From contig NZ_JADBEF010000001.1 in NCBI RefSeq assembly GCF_014873535.1, positions 3,348,001 through 3,412,000 of the forward strand: a DNA stretch of 64,000 nt, written 5' to 3'. Positions 47,799 to 56,317 of this stretch are shown here, in pieces. The stretch's first letter is position 1, and each line of letters starts with the position of its first letter. The DNA is from Nonomuraea africana (lineage in GTDB: Bacteria > Actinomycetota > Actinomycetes > Streptosporangiales > Streptosporangiaceae). The position numbers were made by a program, and so were the translations under genes. Below the pieces are notes generated by a model. That model did no database searches. It had not been told where the DNA came from and saw nothing but the letters and a program-made list of their open reading frames with translations.

Positions 47799-48458
47799 AT
47801 GCAACCAATCACTTTGCCCGGCATCGAGGAATACGCCCTTGCGCACACCACTCCGGACCCCCCGAGCCTGCTGTCGCTCGCGGCGGAGACCCAGGCCAGG
47901 TGTGAGCGGCCGCACATGATGGTGGGGCCGGTGGAAGCGCGGTTCCTGCAATTCCTGGTCTGGATGCTACGCCCCAGGGCCGTCCTGGAAATCGGCACGT
48001 TCACCGGCTATTCCGCGTTGTCCATGGCCGGCGAGTTGCCCTCCGACGGACACATTGTCACTTGCGAACTCAGCCAGGAGCACGCCGACATAGCGCGCAA
48101 GCACATCGCGACGGCGGGCCACGACGACCGCATCACGGTCATCGTCGGCCCGGCCATGGACACGATCCGCACGCTGCCCGGCCCCTTCGACCTGATCCTG
48201 CTCGACGCCGACCAGGCCCACTTCCCCGAGTACCTGGACGAGCTCGTGCCCAAGCTCGCGGACAAGGGCGTGCTCGCCGTCGACAACACCCTCTGGAGCG
48301 GGGCCGTGCTCGACAAGTCCGACACGCTGGACAGCACCGAGGGCATCCGCCGCTTCAACGACCTCGTGGCCGGGCGTACGGACCTGATCTCAGTGCTGCT
48401 CAGCGTGCGGGACGGGCTGACCCTCATCCGCCGCGCCCCGGGAGGAACACCGACGTGA
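47799..48458 (+). CDS. Catechol/caffeoyl-CoA-type O-methyltransferase
   Basis: 219 residues, metal-dependent class I O-methyltransferase. Motifs: M-V-G-P-V-E-A-R-F-L-Q-F-L, VLEIGTFTGYSALSMA, VTCELSQEHADIARKH, the metal-binding LILLDADQAHFPEY and AVDNTLWSGAV. Enzymes of this family methylate one hydroxyl of a catechol. The operon also encodes a phenol ortho-hydroxylase of the HpaB type, giving a plausible hydroxylation-methylation pair on a tyrosine- or Hpg-derived ring. First gene of a tightly overlapped operon. Confidence 0.9.
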   Translation: MQPITLPGIEEYALAHTTPDPPSLLSLAAETQARCERPHMMVGPVEARFLQFLVWMLRPRAVLEIGTFTGYSALSMAGELPSDGHIVTCELSQEHADIARKHIATAGHDDRITVIVGPAMDTIRTLPGPFDLILLDADQAHFPEYLDELVPKLADKGVLAVDNTLWSGAVLDKSDTLDSTEGIRRFNDLVAGRTDLISVLLSVRDGLTLIRRAPGGTPT

Positions 48459-49468
48459 CCCCGCACGGCATCGACCACCTCGAGTTGTTCACCGGCGAGC
48501 CCGCCCGGCTGACCGCCTACCTGCGCGACGGCCTGGGCTTCGCCGAGCACGCCGACGTGCCCTTCCCCGCCGAGGACCGCACGTCGGTACTGCTCACCCA
48601 GGGACAGATCGAGCTGGTCGTGAGCGCGCCGCGGCAGCCGGGCCGGGCCGCCGCCTTCGTCGCCAGGCACGGCGAGGGGGTCGCCGACGTCGCCCTCCGC
48701 GTCGCCGACGCGGCGGCCGCCTTCGACTCGGCCGTCGCGCGCGGGGCCAGGCCCGTGCGGGAGCCCATCACGTTCGGGCAGACGGTCATCGGGGTCGTGG
48801 GCGGGCCGGGAGACATCGTGCACTCGCTCGTCGAAAGGCCCGGACGCGAGCCCTCGAAGGCCGGCCCGCTGCGCCTGGTCGACCACGTCGCGATGTGCCT
48901 CCCCGCCGGGATGCTCGCCCCCTCCACCAGGTTCTACCGCGACGTCTTCGGCTTCGACACGATCTTCGAGGAGAAGATCGAGATCGGCGATCAGGGCATG
49001 GACTCCAAAGTGGTGCAGAGCCCGTCGGGCGGCATCACCTTCACACTGATCGAGCCGGACATCGCCCGCGCGCCCGGGCAGATCGACGCGTTCCTGGACC
49101 GTCACGGCGGCGCGGGAGTGCAGCACGTGGCGCTCATGACCGAGGACATCGTGAGCTCCGTGGCCGAGCTCGAGGCCCGCGACGTGGAGTTCCTCACCGC
49201 CCCGCTGCGTTACTACGACACCCTCGCAGCGCGCGTGACCACCATGACCGACCGCATCCAGGTCCTGCGCGAGCGGAACGTGCTGGTGGACCGGGATCAC
49301 TGGGGTGTCCTGCTGCAGATCTTCACCAAGCCCGTCCACCCCTCCGGCGCCTTCTTCTTCGAGCTCATCGAGCGGCGACAGGCCAGGACGTTCGGCAGCG
49401 GCAACGTCCGCGCGCTGTACGAAGCCGTGGAGCAGGAACGCCGGGCCTCCCTCGCGGCGAGCCCGTGA
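48455..49468 (+). CDS. hmaS: 4-Hydroxymandelate synthase (HPPD-like dioxygenase)
   Basis: 337 residues, Fe(II)-dependent two-module VOC fold. Converts 4-hydroxyphenylpyruvate to 4-hydroxymandelate. Iron ligands are visible: His in LVDHVAMCLP, His in AGVQHVALMTEDI, and Glu in FFFELIERRQARTFGSGN. It lacks any extra domain and is shorter than typical HPPD, and it is followed directly by a hydroxymandelate-oxidase-like gene and an HpgT-like aminotransferase, which favours HmaS over HPPD. The GTG start overlaps the O-methyltransferase stop. Confidence 0.88.
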   Translation: MTPHGIDHLELFTGEPARLTAYLRDGLGFAEHADVPFPAEDRTSVLLTQGQIELVVSAPRQPGRAAAFVARHGEGVADVALRVADAAAAFDSAVARGARPVREPITFGQTVIGVVGGPGDIVHSLVERPGREPSKAGPLRLVDHVAMCLPAGMLAPSTRFYRDVFGFDTIFEEKIEIGDQGMDSKVVQSPSGGITFTLIEPDIARAPGQIDAFLDRHGGAGVQHVALMTEDIVSSVAELEARDVEFLTAPLRYYDTLAARVTTMTDRIQVLRERNVLVDRDHWGVLLQIFTKPVHPSGAFFFELIERRQARTFGSGNVRALYEAVEQERRASLAASP

Positions 49469-50577
49469 TGACGACCTCCGCGCTCGGCCAGGAGCCCTCC
49501 GTCGCCTTGCGGACGGAGGACTTCGCCGTCCTGGCCCAGGCCCGGCTCGAGCCCGCCGTCTGGGACTTCCTGTCCGGCGGCAGCGGCGCGGAGCGCACGC
49601 TCGCCGGCAACCTGCGGGCGTTCGACGCGGTACGGCTGCGCCCGCGGATCCTGACCGGCACGGCCGAACCGGACACCGGCGTCGAACTGTTCGCGCACCG
49701 GTGGCCGGTGCCCTTCGCGATCGCCCCCGTCGCCTGCAACCGGCTGCTGCATCCGGAGGGAGAGGTCGCCACCGTCCGGGGAGCGGGAGCGCTCGGCGCC
49801 GTCACGATCGTGCCCATGCTGGCCAGCCGGACGCTGGAGGACATCAGGGCGGCGGCCGGGGCTCCGCTGTGGCTGCAGCTCTTCTGGACCAGGGACCGCG
49901 CCCTCATGACCGAACTCGTCGAGCGGGCCGAGAGCGCCGGATACGGCGCTCTGGTCATCACCTCGGACATGCCCGTGATGGCAAGGCGCCTGCGCGACCT
50001 GCGCAACCGCTTCGTGATCGAACCGGAGTTCGGTCCGGTCAACCTCGGTTCCGCCGGAGTGCAGGTGCGCGGCGGCGAAGGCGAGTCGGGGGTGCGCGCG
50101 CACGCGGCCAAGACCTTCGACCCCACCGCCACCTGGCGCGACCTGGAGTGGCTGCGCTCCACCACCCGGCTGCCCGTGATCGTCAAGGGCGTGCTCACCG
50201 ACCGCGACGCGGAGCTGGCCGTCCGGCACGGCGCCCAGGGTGTCGTGGTCTCCAACCATGGCGGGCGGCAGCTGGACGGGGCACAGTCCTCGCTCACCGC
50301 CCTGCGCGAAGTGACGCGCGCGCTCGGCGGCCGAGTGCCGGTGTTCGTGGACGGTGGTGTGCGGAGGGGCGTCGACGTGCTGGTCGCGCTGGCCGCCGGG
50401 GCCGACGCGGTGCTGCTCGGCCGAGCGCCCATGTGGGGCCTCGCCGCGGCGGGCGAGCGTGGCGTGCGAGAGGTGCTCGCGCTGATCCTCGAGGAGCTGC
50501 GAGAGGCCATGCGCCTGTGCGGTGCCGCCACCACGGCCGATCTCGGGCCGGACCTCCTCTCGTGGAGCGCGCCATGA
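49468..50577 (+). CDS. hmo: 4-Hydroxymandelate oxidase
   Basis: 369 residues, FMN-dependent alpha-hydroxyacid oxidase. It oxidises 4-hydroxymandelate to 4-hydroxybenzoylformate. Signature: FAIAPVACNRLLHPEGEVAT, LWLQLFWTRDRAL, PVIVKGVLTDRDAELAVRHG, the active-site VVSNHGGRQLDGAQSSL (His and Arg bind the substrate carboxylate) and PVFVDGGVRRGVDVL. Second step of 4-hydroxyphenylglycine formation. ATG 49468 shares a base with the HmaS stop. Confidence 0.9.
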   Translation: MTTSALGQEPSVALRTEDFAVLAQARLEPAVWDFLSGGSGAERTLAGNLRAFDAVRLRPRILTGTAEPDTGVELFAHRWPVPFAIAPVACNRLLHPEGEVATVRGAGALGAVTIVPMLASRTLEDIRAAAGAPLWLQLFWTRDRALMTELVERAESAGYGALVITSDMPVMARRLRDLRNRFVIEPEFGPVNLGSAGVQVRGGEGESGVRAHAAKTFDPTATWRDLEWLRSTTRLPVIVKGVLTDRDAELAVRHGAQGVVVSNHGGRQLDGAQSSLTALREVTRALGGRVPVFVDGGVRRGVDVLVALAAGADAVLLGRAPMWGLAAAGERGVREVLALILEELREAMRLCGAATTADLGPDLLSWSAP

Positions 50578-51887
50578 CCGCGCTGCTCAACGAGATCCCG
50601 GCCGAGGACCTGTGTCCCGCGCTGGGGCATCCCGTGCTGAGCTCGGCCGCCTTCCTCAACGAGGTCTCCAGCCGCTACCCCGAGGCCGTCTCCCTGGCCG
50701 CGGGCCGGCCGTACGACGGCTTCTTCGACCCGGCCGAGCTCGGCGACAACCTGCTGGCCTACCAGGAGCACCTGACCGAGCGAGAGGGCCTGTCCCCCGG
50801 CGAGGTCACCCGCCGCCTCTTCCAGTACGGCAGGACCGCCGGGCACATCCACGACCTGATCGCCGAACTGATCGCCAACGACGAGGGCATTCACGTGCCG
50901 CCCGAGTCGATCGTGGTGGTCAACGGGGCGCAGGAAGGCATGCTGATCACGCTCAGAGCGCTCTGCAACGCCCCCGGCGATGTGTTGCTCACCACCTCTC
51001 CCGCCTACATCGGCATCCTCGGGGCGGCCAGGCTCCTCGGCATCAAGAGCGCCGCGGTGGCCGAGGACGAAGACGGCGTGGATCCGGCGGCCGTCGCGGC
51101 CGTGGCGCGGCGCCTGCGCGGCAGCGGGCAGCGCCCTCGTGCCCTGTATCTGGTGCCCGACTTCTCCAACCCCACCGGCCACACGCTCAGCGCGGAGCGG
51201 CGCGGCGCCCTCCTGGAGGTGGCCGAGGAAGAGGGGTTGTTGATCCTGGAGGACAGCCCCTACGGCTTTCTCGCCGACCCGCCACTGCCCAGCCTCAAGT
51301 CGCTGGACACGACGGGCCGGGTGATCCACATCGGTTCCTTCGCCAAGACGTGCTTCCCCGGTGCCAGGGTCGGCTACGTCGTCGCCGACCAGGTGGTACG
51401 GCACGCCGACGGCTCGCGTTCCACGCTGGCGGACCAGCTCGCCCTGATTCGAAGCATGATCACGGTCAACACCTCGTCGGTGGCCCAGGCCGTGATCGGC
51501 GGCATCCTCGTGCGTGCTCGATGCCGGCTGCGGGAGCACAACGCCGAGCGGATCCGCTTCTATCGCGAGAACCTGGCCGCCCTGCTCCGCGCCCTGGACC
51601 GCCGGCTACCCGATGACGTCAGGCACCGGCTCGGAGTGTCGTGGAACGCGCCGGCCGCCGGCTTCTTCGTGGTCCTTCGGGTGCCCTTCCCGGCGGACGA
51701 GAACCTGCTCACTGTCTCCGCGCGCGACTACGGCGTGGTGTGGACGCCCATGAGCTACTTCTTCGCCGACGGCGGCGGATCCCGCGCGATGCGGCTGTCC
51801 TGCAGCTCGGTGAGCGCCGCCGACCTCGAGGAGGGCGCGCGCCGACTCGCCTTGCTGGTGCTCGACACCGCCCAGATGAGGAGATGA
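50574..51887 (+). CDS. hpgT: 4-Hydroxyphenylglycine aminotransferase
   Basis: 437 residues, class I/II PLP aminotransferase. In Hpg pathways this enzyme aminates 4-hydroxybenzoylformate using L-tyrosine as donor, regenerating 4-hydroxyphenylpyruvate for HmaS. Seen: VNGAQEGMLITLRALCN, LYLVPDFSNPTGHTLS (PLP N1/O3 contacts), ILEDSPYGFL, and the lysine loop HIGSFAKTCFPGARVGYVV. C-terminal Arg in AMRLSCSS. Start overlaps the Hmo stop (ATGA). Gene order HmaS-Hmo-HpgT makes the assignment solid. Confidence 0.9.
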   Translation: MTALLNEIPAEDLCPALGHPVLSSAAFLNEVSSRYPEAVSLAAGRPYDGFFDPAELGDNLLAYQEHLTEREGLSPGEVTRRLFQYGRTAGHIHDLIAELIANDEGIHVPPESIVVVNGAQEGMLITLRALCNAPGDVLLTTSPAYIGILGAARLLGIKSAAVAEDEDGVDPAAVAAVARRLRGSGQRPRALYLVPDFSNPTGHTLSAERRGALLEVAEEEGLLILEDSPYGFLADPPLPSLKSLDTTGRVIHIGSFAKTCFPGARVGYVVADQVVRHADGSRSTLADQLALIRSMITVNTSSVAQAVIGGILVRARCRLREHNAERIRFYRENLAALLRALDRRLPDDVRHRLGVSWNAPAAGFFVVLRVPFPADENLLTVSARDYGVVWTPMSYFFADGGGSRAMRLSCSSVSAADLEEGARRLALLVLDTAQMRR

Positions 51888-51892
51888 TTGCC

Positions 51893-53410
51893 ATGGCTGC
51901 TGATGGAACGGCGGTCCGGCGGCCGTTCACCGGCGACGAGTATCTGGAGAGCCTCCGCGACGGACGGGAGGTCTGGATCCACGGCGAGCGCGTCAAGGAC
52001 GTGACGGAACATCCCGCCTTCCGCAACAACGCCAGAACCATCGCCGGTCTCTACGACGCCCTGTGGGACTCCCCCGACAAGGACGTGTTGACGACGGAGA
52101 CCGACACCGGCAACGGCGGCTTCACCCACCGCTTCTTCCGCTCCCCCGCCGACGCCGTCGAGCTGCGGCAGAGCCGCGACGCGATCGCGGCCTGGCAGCG
52201 CCGGGTGTACGGCTGGCTGGGCCGCTCCCCCGACTACAAGGCCTCCTTCCTGGCCACCCTCGGCGCCAACGCGGACTTCTACGGCGAGTACGCGGGCAAC
52301 GCCCGCCACTGGTACCGCCTCGCGCAGGAGCGCGTGCTGCATCTCAACCACGCGCTGGTGCACCCGCCGGTGGACCGGCACCGGCCTCCGGACGAGGTGG
52401 CCGACGTCTACGTGCACGTCGAGCGGGAGACCGACGAGGGCATCGTGGTGAGCGGCGCCAAGGTGGTGGCCACCGGCTCGGCCCTGACGCACTACAACTT
52501 CATCGCCCACCACGGCCTGCCGGTGAAGGAGAAGCGGTTCGGCGTGGTGTTCATCGCCGCCATGGACACTCCTGGCGTCAAGCTGCTGTGCCGCCCCTCC
52601 TACGAGCTGGCCGCGGCCACCGTGGGCAGCCCGTTCGACTACCCGCTCGCCAGCCGCATGGACGAGAACGACACGGTGATCGTCTTCGACCGGGCGCTGA
52701 TCCCCTGGGAGAACGTGCTGGTCTACGGCGACGTGGAGAAGGCCAACACCTTCTTCCACAACTCCGGCTTCCTGCCCAGGTTCGCCCTCCACGGCGTCAC
52801 CCGGCTGGCCGTCAAGCTCGACTTCATCTGCGGACTGCTGATCAGGGCAGTGGAGATCAACGGCACCGACGACTTCAGGGGCGTCCAGGCCAACATCGGC
52901 GAGGCCATGGTCTGGCGGCACCTCATGTGGGCGCTGTCGGACGCGATGATCCAGGGCTGCCGCCCGTGGAACGAGCGTTTCGTGCAGCCCAGCGAGGAGT
53001 ACGCGCTGGCCTATCGGGTGCTCGCCCCCATTGCCTACGGCAAGGTCCGGGAGCTGGTTCTGCACACCGCCGGCAGCGGGCTGATCTACCTCAACTCCGG
53101 CGTGGCCGACTTCCACAACGAGGAGGTCCGGCCGTACCTGGACCAGTACCTGCGCGGATCGCACGGGCACACCGCGGAGAGCCGGGTCAAGGTCATGAAG
53201 CTGCTGTGGGACGCGGTCGGCAGCGAGTTCGCCGGGCGGCAGGAGCTGTACGAGCGCAGCTACGCGGGCAACGCGGAGGAGAACCGGGTCCAGGTGCTGC
53301 GCAAGGGCAAGGCCGCGGGAGTGGCGGGAGGCATGCTCGACCTCGTCGATCTGTGCCTGTCCGAATACGACCTCACAGGCTGGATCACCCCCCGCCTGGC
53401 CGGTCCCTGA
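51893..53410 (+). CDS. HpaB-type flavin-dependent phenol monooxygenase
   Basis: 505 residues from the ATG at 51893 (GAGGAG eight bases upstream). 4-Hydroxyphenylacetate 3-hydroxylase family with acyl-CoA-dehydrogenase-like fold; hydroxylates phenols ortho to the OH using FADH2 from a separate reductase. Motifs: RPFTGDEYLESLRDGREVWI, DYKASFLATLGANADFYGEY, the flavin-binding VVSGAKVVATGSALTHYNFI, ENDTVIVFDRALIPWENVLVY. A matching reductase is encoded at 31553. In clusters such enzymes act on tyrosine or Hpg derivatives; with the O-methyltransferase it predicts a hydroxylated, methoxylated ring. Confidence 0.9.
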   Translation: MAADGTAVRRPFTGDEYLESLRDGREVWIHGERVKDVTEHPAFRNNARTIAGLYDALWDSPDKDVLTTETDTGNGGFTHRFFRSPADAVELRQSRDAIAAWQRRVYGWLGRSPDYKASFLATLGANADFYGEYAGNARHWYRLAQERVLHLNHALVHPPVDRHRPPDEVADVYVHVERETDEGIVVSGAKVVATGSALTHYNFIAHHGLPVKEKRFGVVFIAAMDTPGVKLLCRPSYELAAATVGSPFDYPLASRMDENDTVIVFDRALIPWENVLVYGDVEKANTFFHNSGFLPRFALHGVTRLAVKLDFICGLLIRAVEINGTDDFRGVQANIGEAMVWRHLMWALSDAMIQGCRPWNERFVQPSEEYALAYRVLAPIAYGKVRELVLHTAGSGLIYLNSGVADFHNEEVRPYLDQYLRGSHGHTAESRVKVMKLLWDAVGSEFAGRQELYERSYAGNAEENRVQVLRKGKAAGVAGGMLDLVDLCLSEYDLTGWITPRLAGP

Positions 53411-53427
53411 TCATCCTTGGGGGAAAG

Positions 53428-54219
53428 GTGACCGACGAGCTGCTGATCGATGGCCCCGGCCTGGTGGCCGTGGCGCAGAAGTACGTCGACGGTGCCTCGG
53501 TGTTCGCGTCCGGGCGTCAGCCGCTGTCCAGGCTCTCCTCGGTCACCCTCGACCTGGACCTCGACTACTGCGTCGCGGTAGCCGACTACTACGACCGCTC
53601 CCCCCGTATGGCCTACTCCCCCGCGGTCAGGCGAAGTTACGACCGCATGAAAGAGGAGAACGCCGACCAGTTCCACGCGATCACCGGGGCCGGGATCGAG
53701 GTCGAGCCCTGGCTCGGCCCGGGCCAGCCGTACCGGAACTCTCGCGACCTGCGGGCCGGGGTGTTCAAGACGGGCAGGATCCACGTCTTCCTGACCCGCG
53801 ACGGGCACGGCCCCGGCGGAATCCACGGTTACCACCCGCTCAGGGAAGGCTCCGGGATCGTGATCCGGGGTGTCGAGTTCACCCACAACGACATCTTCCG
53901 CGTCGTGCACGACATATTCGGCCACGTCATGCCGGGCAACAGCTTCGGACCCCGGGGCGAGCTCCTGGCGGCCTACTGCCACATGCACATGTACTCCGAC
54001 GAGGTGCATCCGGTCATCTTCATCGAGCACGTCGGCCAGATCTGCTGGTTCTTCTACGGGCCGCACCTGCGTGACCCGGCGGGACGCCTGCCCGGGCCGG
54101 GCGAGCGCGGCTACGCGCCGCCTCCGGCCAGGCCGTACGCCGCGCAGAAGGTCTTCCCCTTCGAACGGAAGTACATCGACAGGTTTCACAGCATGTTCTC
54201 CACACGGGAGTTGGGATGA
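53428..54219 (+). CDS. Putative iron protein with aromatic-hydroxylase-like motif
   Basis: 263 residues, GTG start behind GGGGGAAAG. The central segment FTHNDIFRVVHDIFGHVMPG, followed about 33 residues later by HPVIFIEHVGQICWFF, gives an H-x4-H plus Glu pattern. This is the facial triad arrangement of biopterin-dependent aromatic amino-acid hydroxylases, where the motif is HE-x2-GH plus a Glu about 40-46 residues on. The rest is not clearly homologous, and the protein is shorter than a complete pterin hydroxylase domain plus tail. I regard it as a distant or parallel non-heme iron enzyme, perhaps hydroxylating an aromatic precursor. Its TGA overlaps the SufS-like start. Confidence 0.5.
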   Translation: MTDELLIDGPGLVAVAQKYVDGASVFASGRQPLSRLSSVTLDLDLDYCVAVADYYDRSPRMAYSPAVRRSYDRMKEENADQFHAITGAGIEVEPWLGPGQPYRNSRDLRAGVFKTGRIHVFLTRDGHGPGGIHGYHPLREGSGIVIRGVEFTHNDIFRVVHDIFGHVMPGNSFGPRGELLAAYCHMHMYSDEVHPVIFIEHVGQICWFFYGPHLRDPAGRLPGPGERGYAPPPARPYAAQKVFPFERKYIDRFHSMFSTRELG

Positions 54220-55481
54220 CACACAGTCTGGAGCACTTCGTCCTGTCCGAGACGGTCAGGGAGGACTTCCCCTTCCTGCGGGCGGCCGAGCCGCTCGTCT
54301 ACCTGGACAACGCCGCGACCACGCAGAAGCCGCAGGCCGTCCTCGACGCGTTGATCGACTACTACACCCGGAGCAACAGCAACGTCGGGCGCGGTTACTA
54401 CCGGCTGAGCATGGAGTCGACCGAGCGCTACGAGCACGCCAGGGCGGTCGTCCAGCGTGCCATCGGGGCCCGGCACCCCGAAGAGGTGATCTTCACCAGG
54501 AGCACGACCGACGCCACCAACCTCGTGGTCGACACGCTGGGCAGGCAGCTGGTGCGAGCGGGCGACGAGGTCGTGGTCACCGGCATGGAGCACAACTCCA
54601 ACCTGCTGCCCTGGCGGCGGCTGTGCGAGGAGACCGGGGCGAGGCTCGTCGTCGTGCCCATCAGTCCCCAGGGCCGCGTGGACACCGCCGCCTTCGCCGC
54701 CGTGCTCGGGCCGCGCACCCGGCTCGCGGCCGTCGCGCACGTCTCCAACGTGCTCGGCACGGTCAACCCGGTCCAAGAGTTGATCGCCGAGGCGCATCGG
54801 CACGGCGTCATCGTGATGGTCGACGGCGCCCAGGCGGTGCCCCACCGGCCGGTGAACGTCGCCGAGCTGGAAGCCGACTTCTACTGCTTCTCCGGGCACA
54901 AGGTCTACGGGCCCATGGGCATCGGCGTGCTGTACGGCAGGCGCGATCTGCTCTCCGAGCTGCCGCCCTACCAGGTGGGCGGGGGCACGGTGAAGGGGGT
55001 GACCTTCACCGAACCGGTCGAGTACGTGCCATTGCCCAACCGGCTGGAGGCGGGCACCCCGCACGTCGCGGGGGCGGTGGCGCTCGCGGCCGCCTTCGAA
55101 TACCTGGAGGGCCTGGGCTGGGAGGCCGTGCGGCAGCACGACGACACACTGGTGCGCACGACGCTCGACGCCGTGGCGGACCTGGAGGGCGTGCACGTCG
55201 TCGGCGATCCCGGCAGCGACCCCTGCGGGATCGTCTCCCTGTCCTTCGAGGGCCTGCACCCCTACGACGTGGGCGGCCACCTCGACCGGCACGGCATCGC
55301 CGTGCGCTGCGGCGTGCACTGCGCCAGCACCTTCCTCGACGACCTGGGGCTGGTCGGGACCGTTCGCATCTCGTTCGGCGTGTACAACACGCCGGCGGAG
55401 ATCGAGCGGCTTCGCGAGGTCCTGTCGACCGTCGAACCAGGCTTCTGGTCGCTCGAGCAGCCGACCACCCGATTCCTCTGA
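54216..55481 (+). CDS. SufS-like cysteine desulfurase
   Basis: 421 residues, class V PLP enzyme of the group II desulfurase type. Seen: DFPFLRAAEPLVYLDNAATTQKP, GMEHNSNLLPWRRL, VMVDGAQAVPH, the PLP lysine in YCFSGHKVYGPMGIGVLYG, RLEAGTPHVAGAVAL and the catalytic cysteine in VRCGVHCASTFLDD. It would take sulfur from cysteine as a persulfide. No Fe-S assembly genes (sufBCDU) are nearby, so it probably serves the cluster by donating sulfur to a biosynthetic step. Coupled to both neighbours. Confidence 0.88.
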   Translation: MTHSLEHFVLSETVREDFPFLRAAEPLVYLDNAATTQKPQAVLDALIDYYTRSNSNVGRGYYRLSMESTERYEHARAVVQRAIGARHPEEVIFTRSTTDATNLVVDTLGRQLVRAGDEVVVTGMEHNSNLLPWRRLCEETGARLVVVPISPQGRVDTAAFAAVLGPRTRLAAVAHVSNVLGTVNPVQELIAEAHRHGVIVMVDGAQAVPHRPVNVAELEADFYCFSGHKVYGPMGIGVLYGRRDLLSELPPYQVGGGTVKGVTFTEPVEYVPLPNRLEAGTPHVAGAVALAAAFEYLEGLGWEAVRQHDDTLVRTTLDAVADLEGVHVVGDPGSDPCGIVSLSFEGLHPYDVGGHLDRHGIAVRCGVHCASTFLDDLGLVGTVRISFGVYNTPAEIERLREVLSTVEPGFWSLEQPTTRFL

Positions 55482-55489
55482 GGTGTGCC

Positions 55490-56317
55490 ATGACGTCGGT
55501 CGTGAACGAGCAGCGCGAGATCTGGGACGCGGTCAGCGATGGCTGGCGGCGCTGGCAGAACGTCTTCGAGCGAGGAGCGGCCTCGGTGAGCACGGCGCTC
55601 GTGCGCCTGGGCGGGCTGCGCCCCGGACAGTCGGTGCTCGACGTCGGGACGGGGCTGGGCGAACCGGCCCTCACCGCCGCCGGAGTGGTCGGGCCGCGGG
55701 GCAGGGTGGTCGGGATCGACGTGTCCCCTGCCATGATCAGCGCCGCGCGCGCACGGGCGGCGCACGTGCCCTTCGCGGAGTTCCTCGTGGGCGACGTGAC
55801 CACGGCGGGGCTGGCGCCAGGCAGTTTCGACGTCGTGCTCAGCCGCTGGGGGCTGATGTTCGCAGCCGACCGGGTCGCCACGCTGCGCGCGCTGGCCGGG
55901 CTGCTCAAGCCCGGTGGCGTGCTCGCCGCGGCGACGTGGGCGCCGCCGCCTGCCGTACCCATGATCAGTCTTGCCTTCCGGGTCATCGCCGAGCGGCTCG
56001 CGCTGGCGCCCCCGCCGCCGGGCCTGCCCGGCCCCTTCTCCATGGCGGACCCCAAGGAGGTGGCCGCCGAACTCGCGGAGGCGGGCTTCACCGAGGTCAC
56101 CGTCACCGAGCGGAAGGTGCCCTTCGTCATGGAGTCGGTGTCGCACTTCGTGGCCTTCTCCAGGGACGTGCTCCCTCCCAGGATGCGCTCGCTCGTGCGC
56201 GAGGCGGCCGACCCGCTGATCTGGGATGCGGTGGCCGAGGCAGCCGCGGCCCACGCCAAGCCGGACGGGTCGCTCGACCTCACCTCCACCTGCCTGTGCG
56301 TGCGGGGTGCCCGGTGA
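55490..56317 (+). CDS. SAM-dependent methyltransferase
   Basis: 275 residues, class I fold, UbiE/Methyltransf_11-like. Motifs: SVLDVGTGLGEPALTAAGVV, GRVVGIDVSPAMISAARARA, FDVVLSRWGLMFAADRVATL and LLKPGGVLAAATW. A C-terminal cap (about 170-275) probably forms the substrate pocket. Lies between the desulfurase and the cystathionine lyase-like gene, so S-methylation of a thiol product is one possibility, but O- or N-methylation is equally compatible. Confidence 0.85.
   Translation: MTSVVNEQREIWDAVSDGWRRWQNVFERGAASVSTALVRLGGLRPGQSVLDVGTGLGEPALTAAGVVGPRGRVVGIDVSPAMISAARARAAHVPFAEFLVGDVTTAGLAPGSFDVVLSRWGLMFAADRVATLRALAGLLKPGGVLAAATWAPPPAVPMISLAFRVIAERLALAPPPPGLPGPFSMADPKEVAAELAEAGFTEVTVTERKVPFVMESVSHFVAFSRDVLPPRMRSLVREAADPLIWDAVAEAAAAHAKPDGSLDLTSTCLCVRGAR

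Noticed and set aside
48455..49468. Calling this gene a catabolic 4-hydroxyphenylpyruvate dioxygenase
   Set aside because: The immediate hmo and hpgT neighbours and the cluster setting favour 4-hydroxymandelate synthase; no homogentisate genes are nearby.
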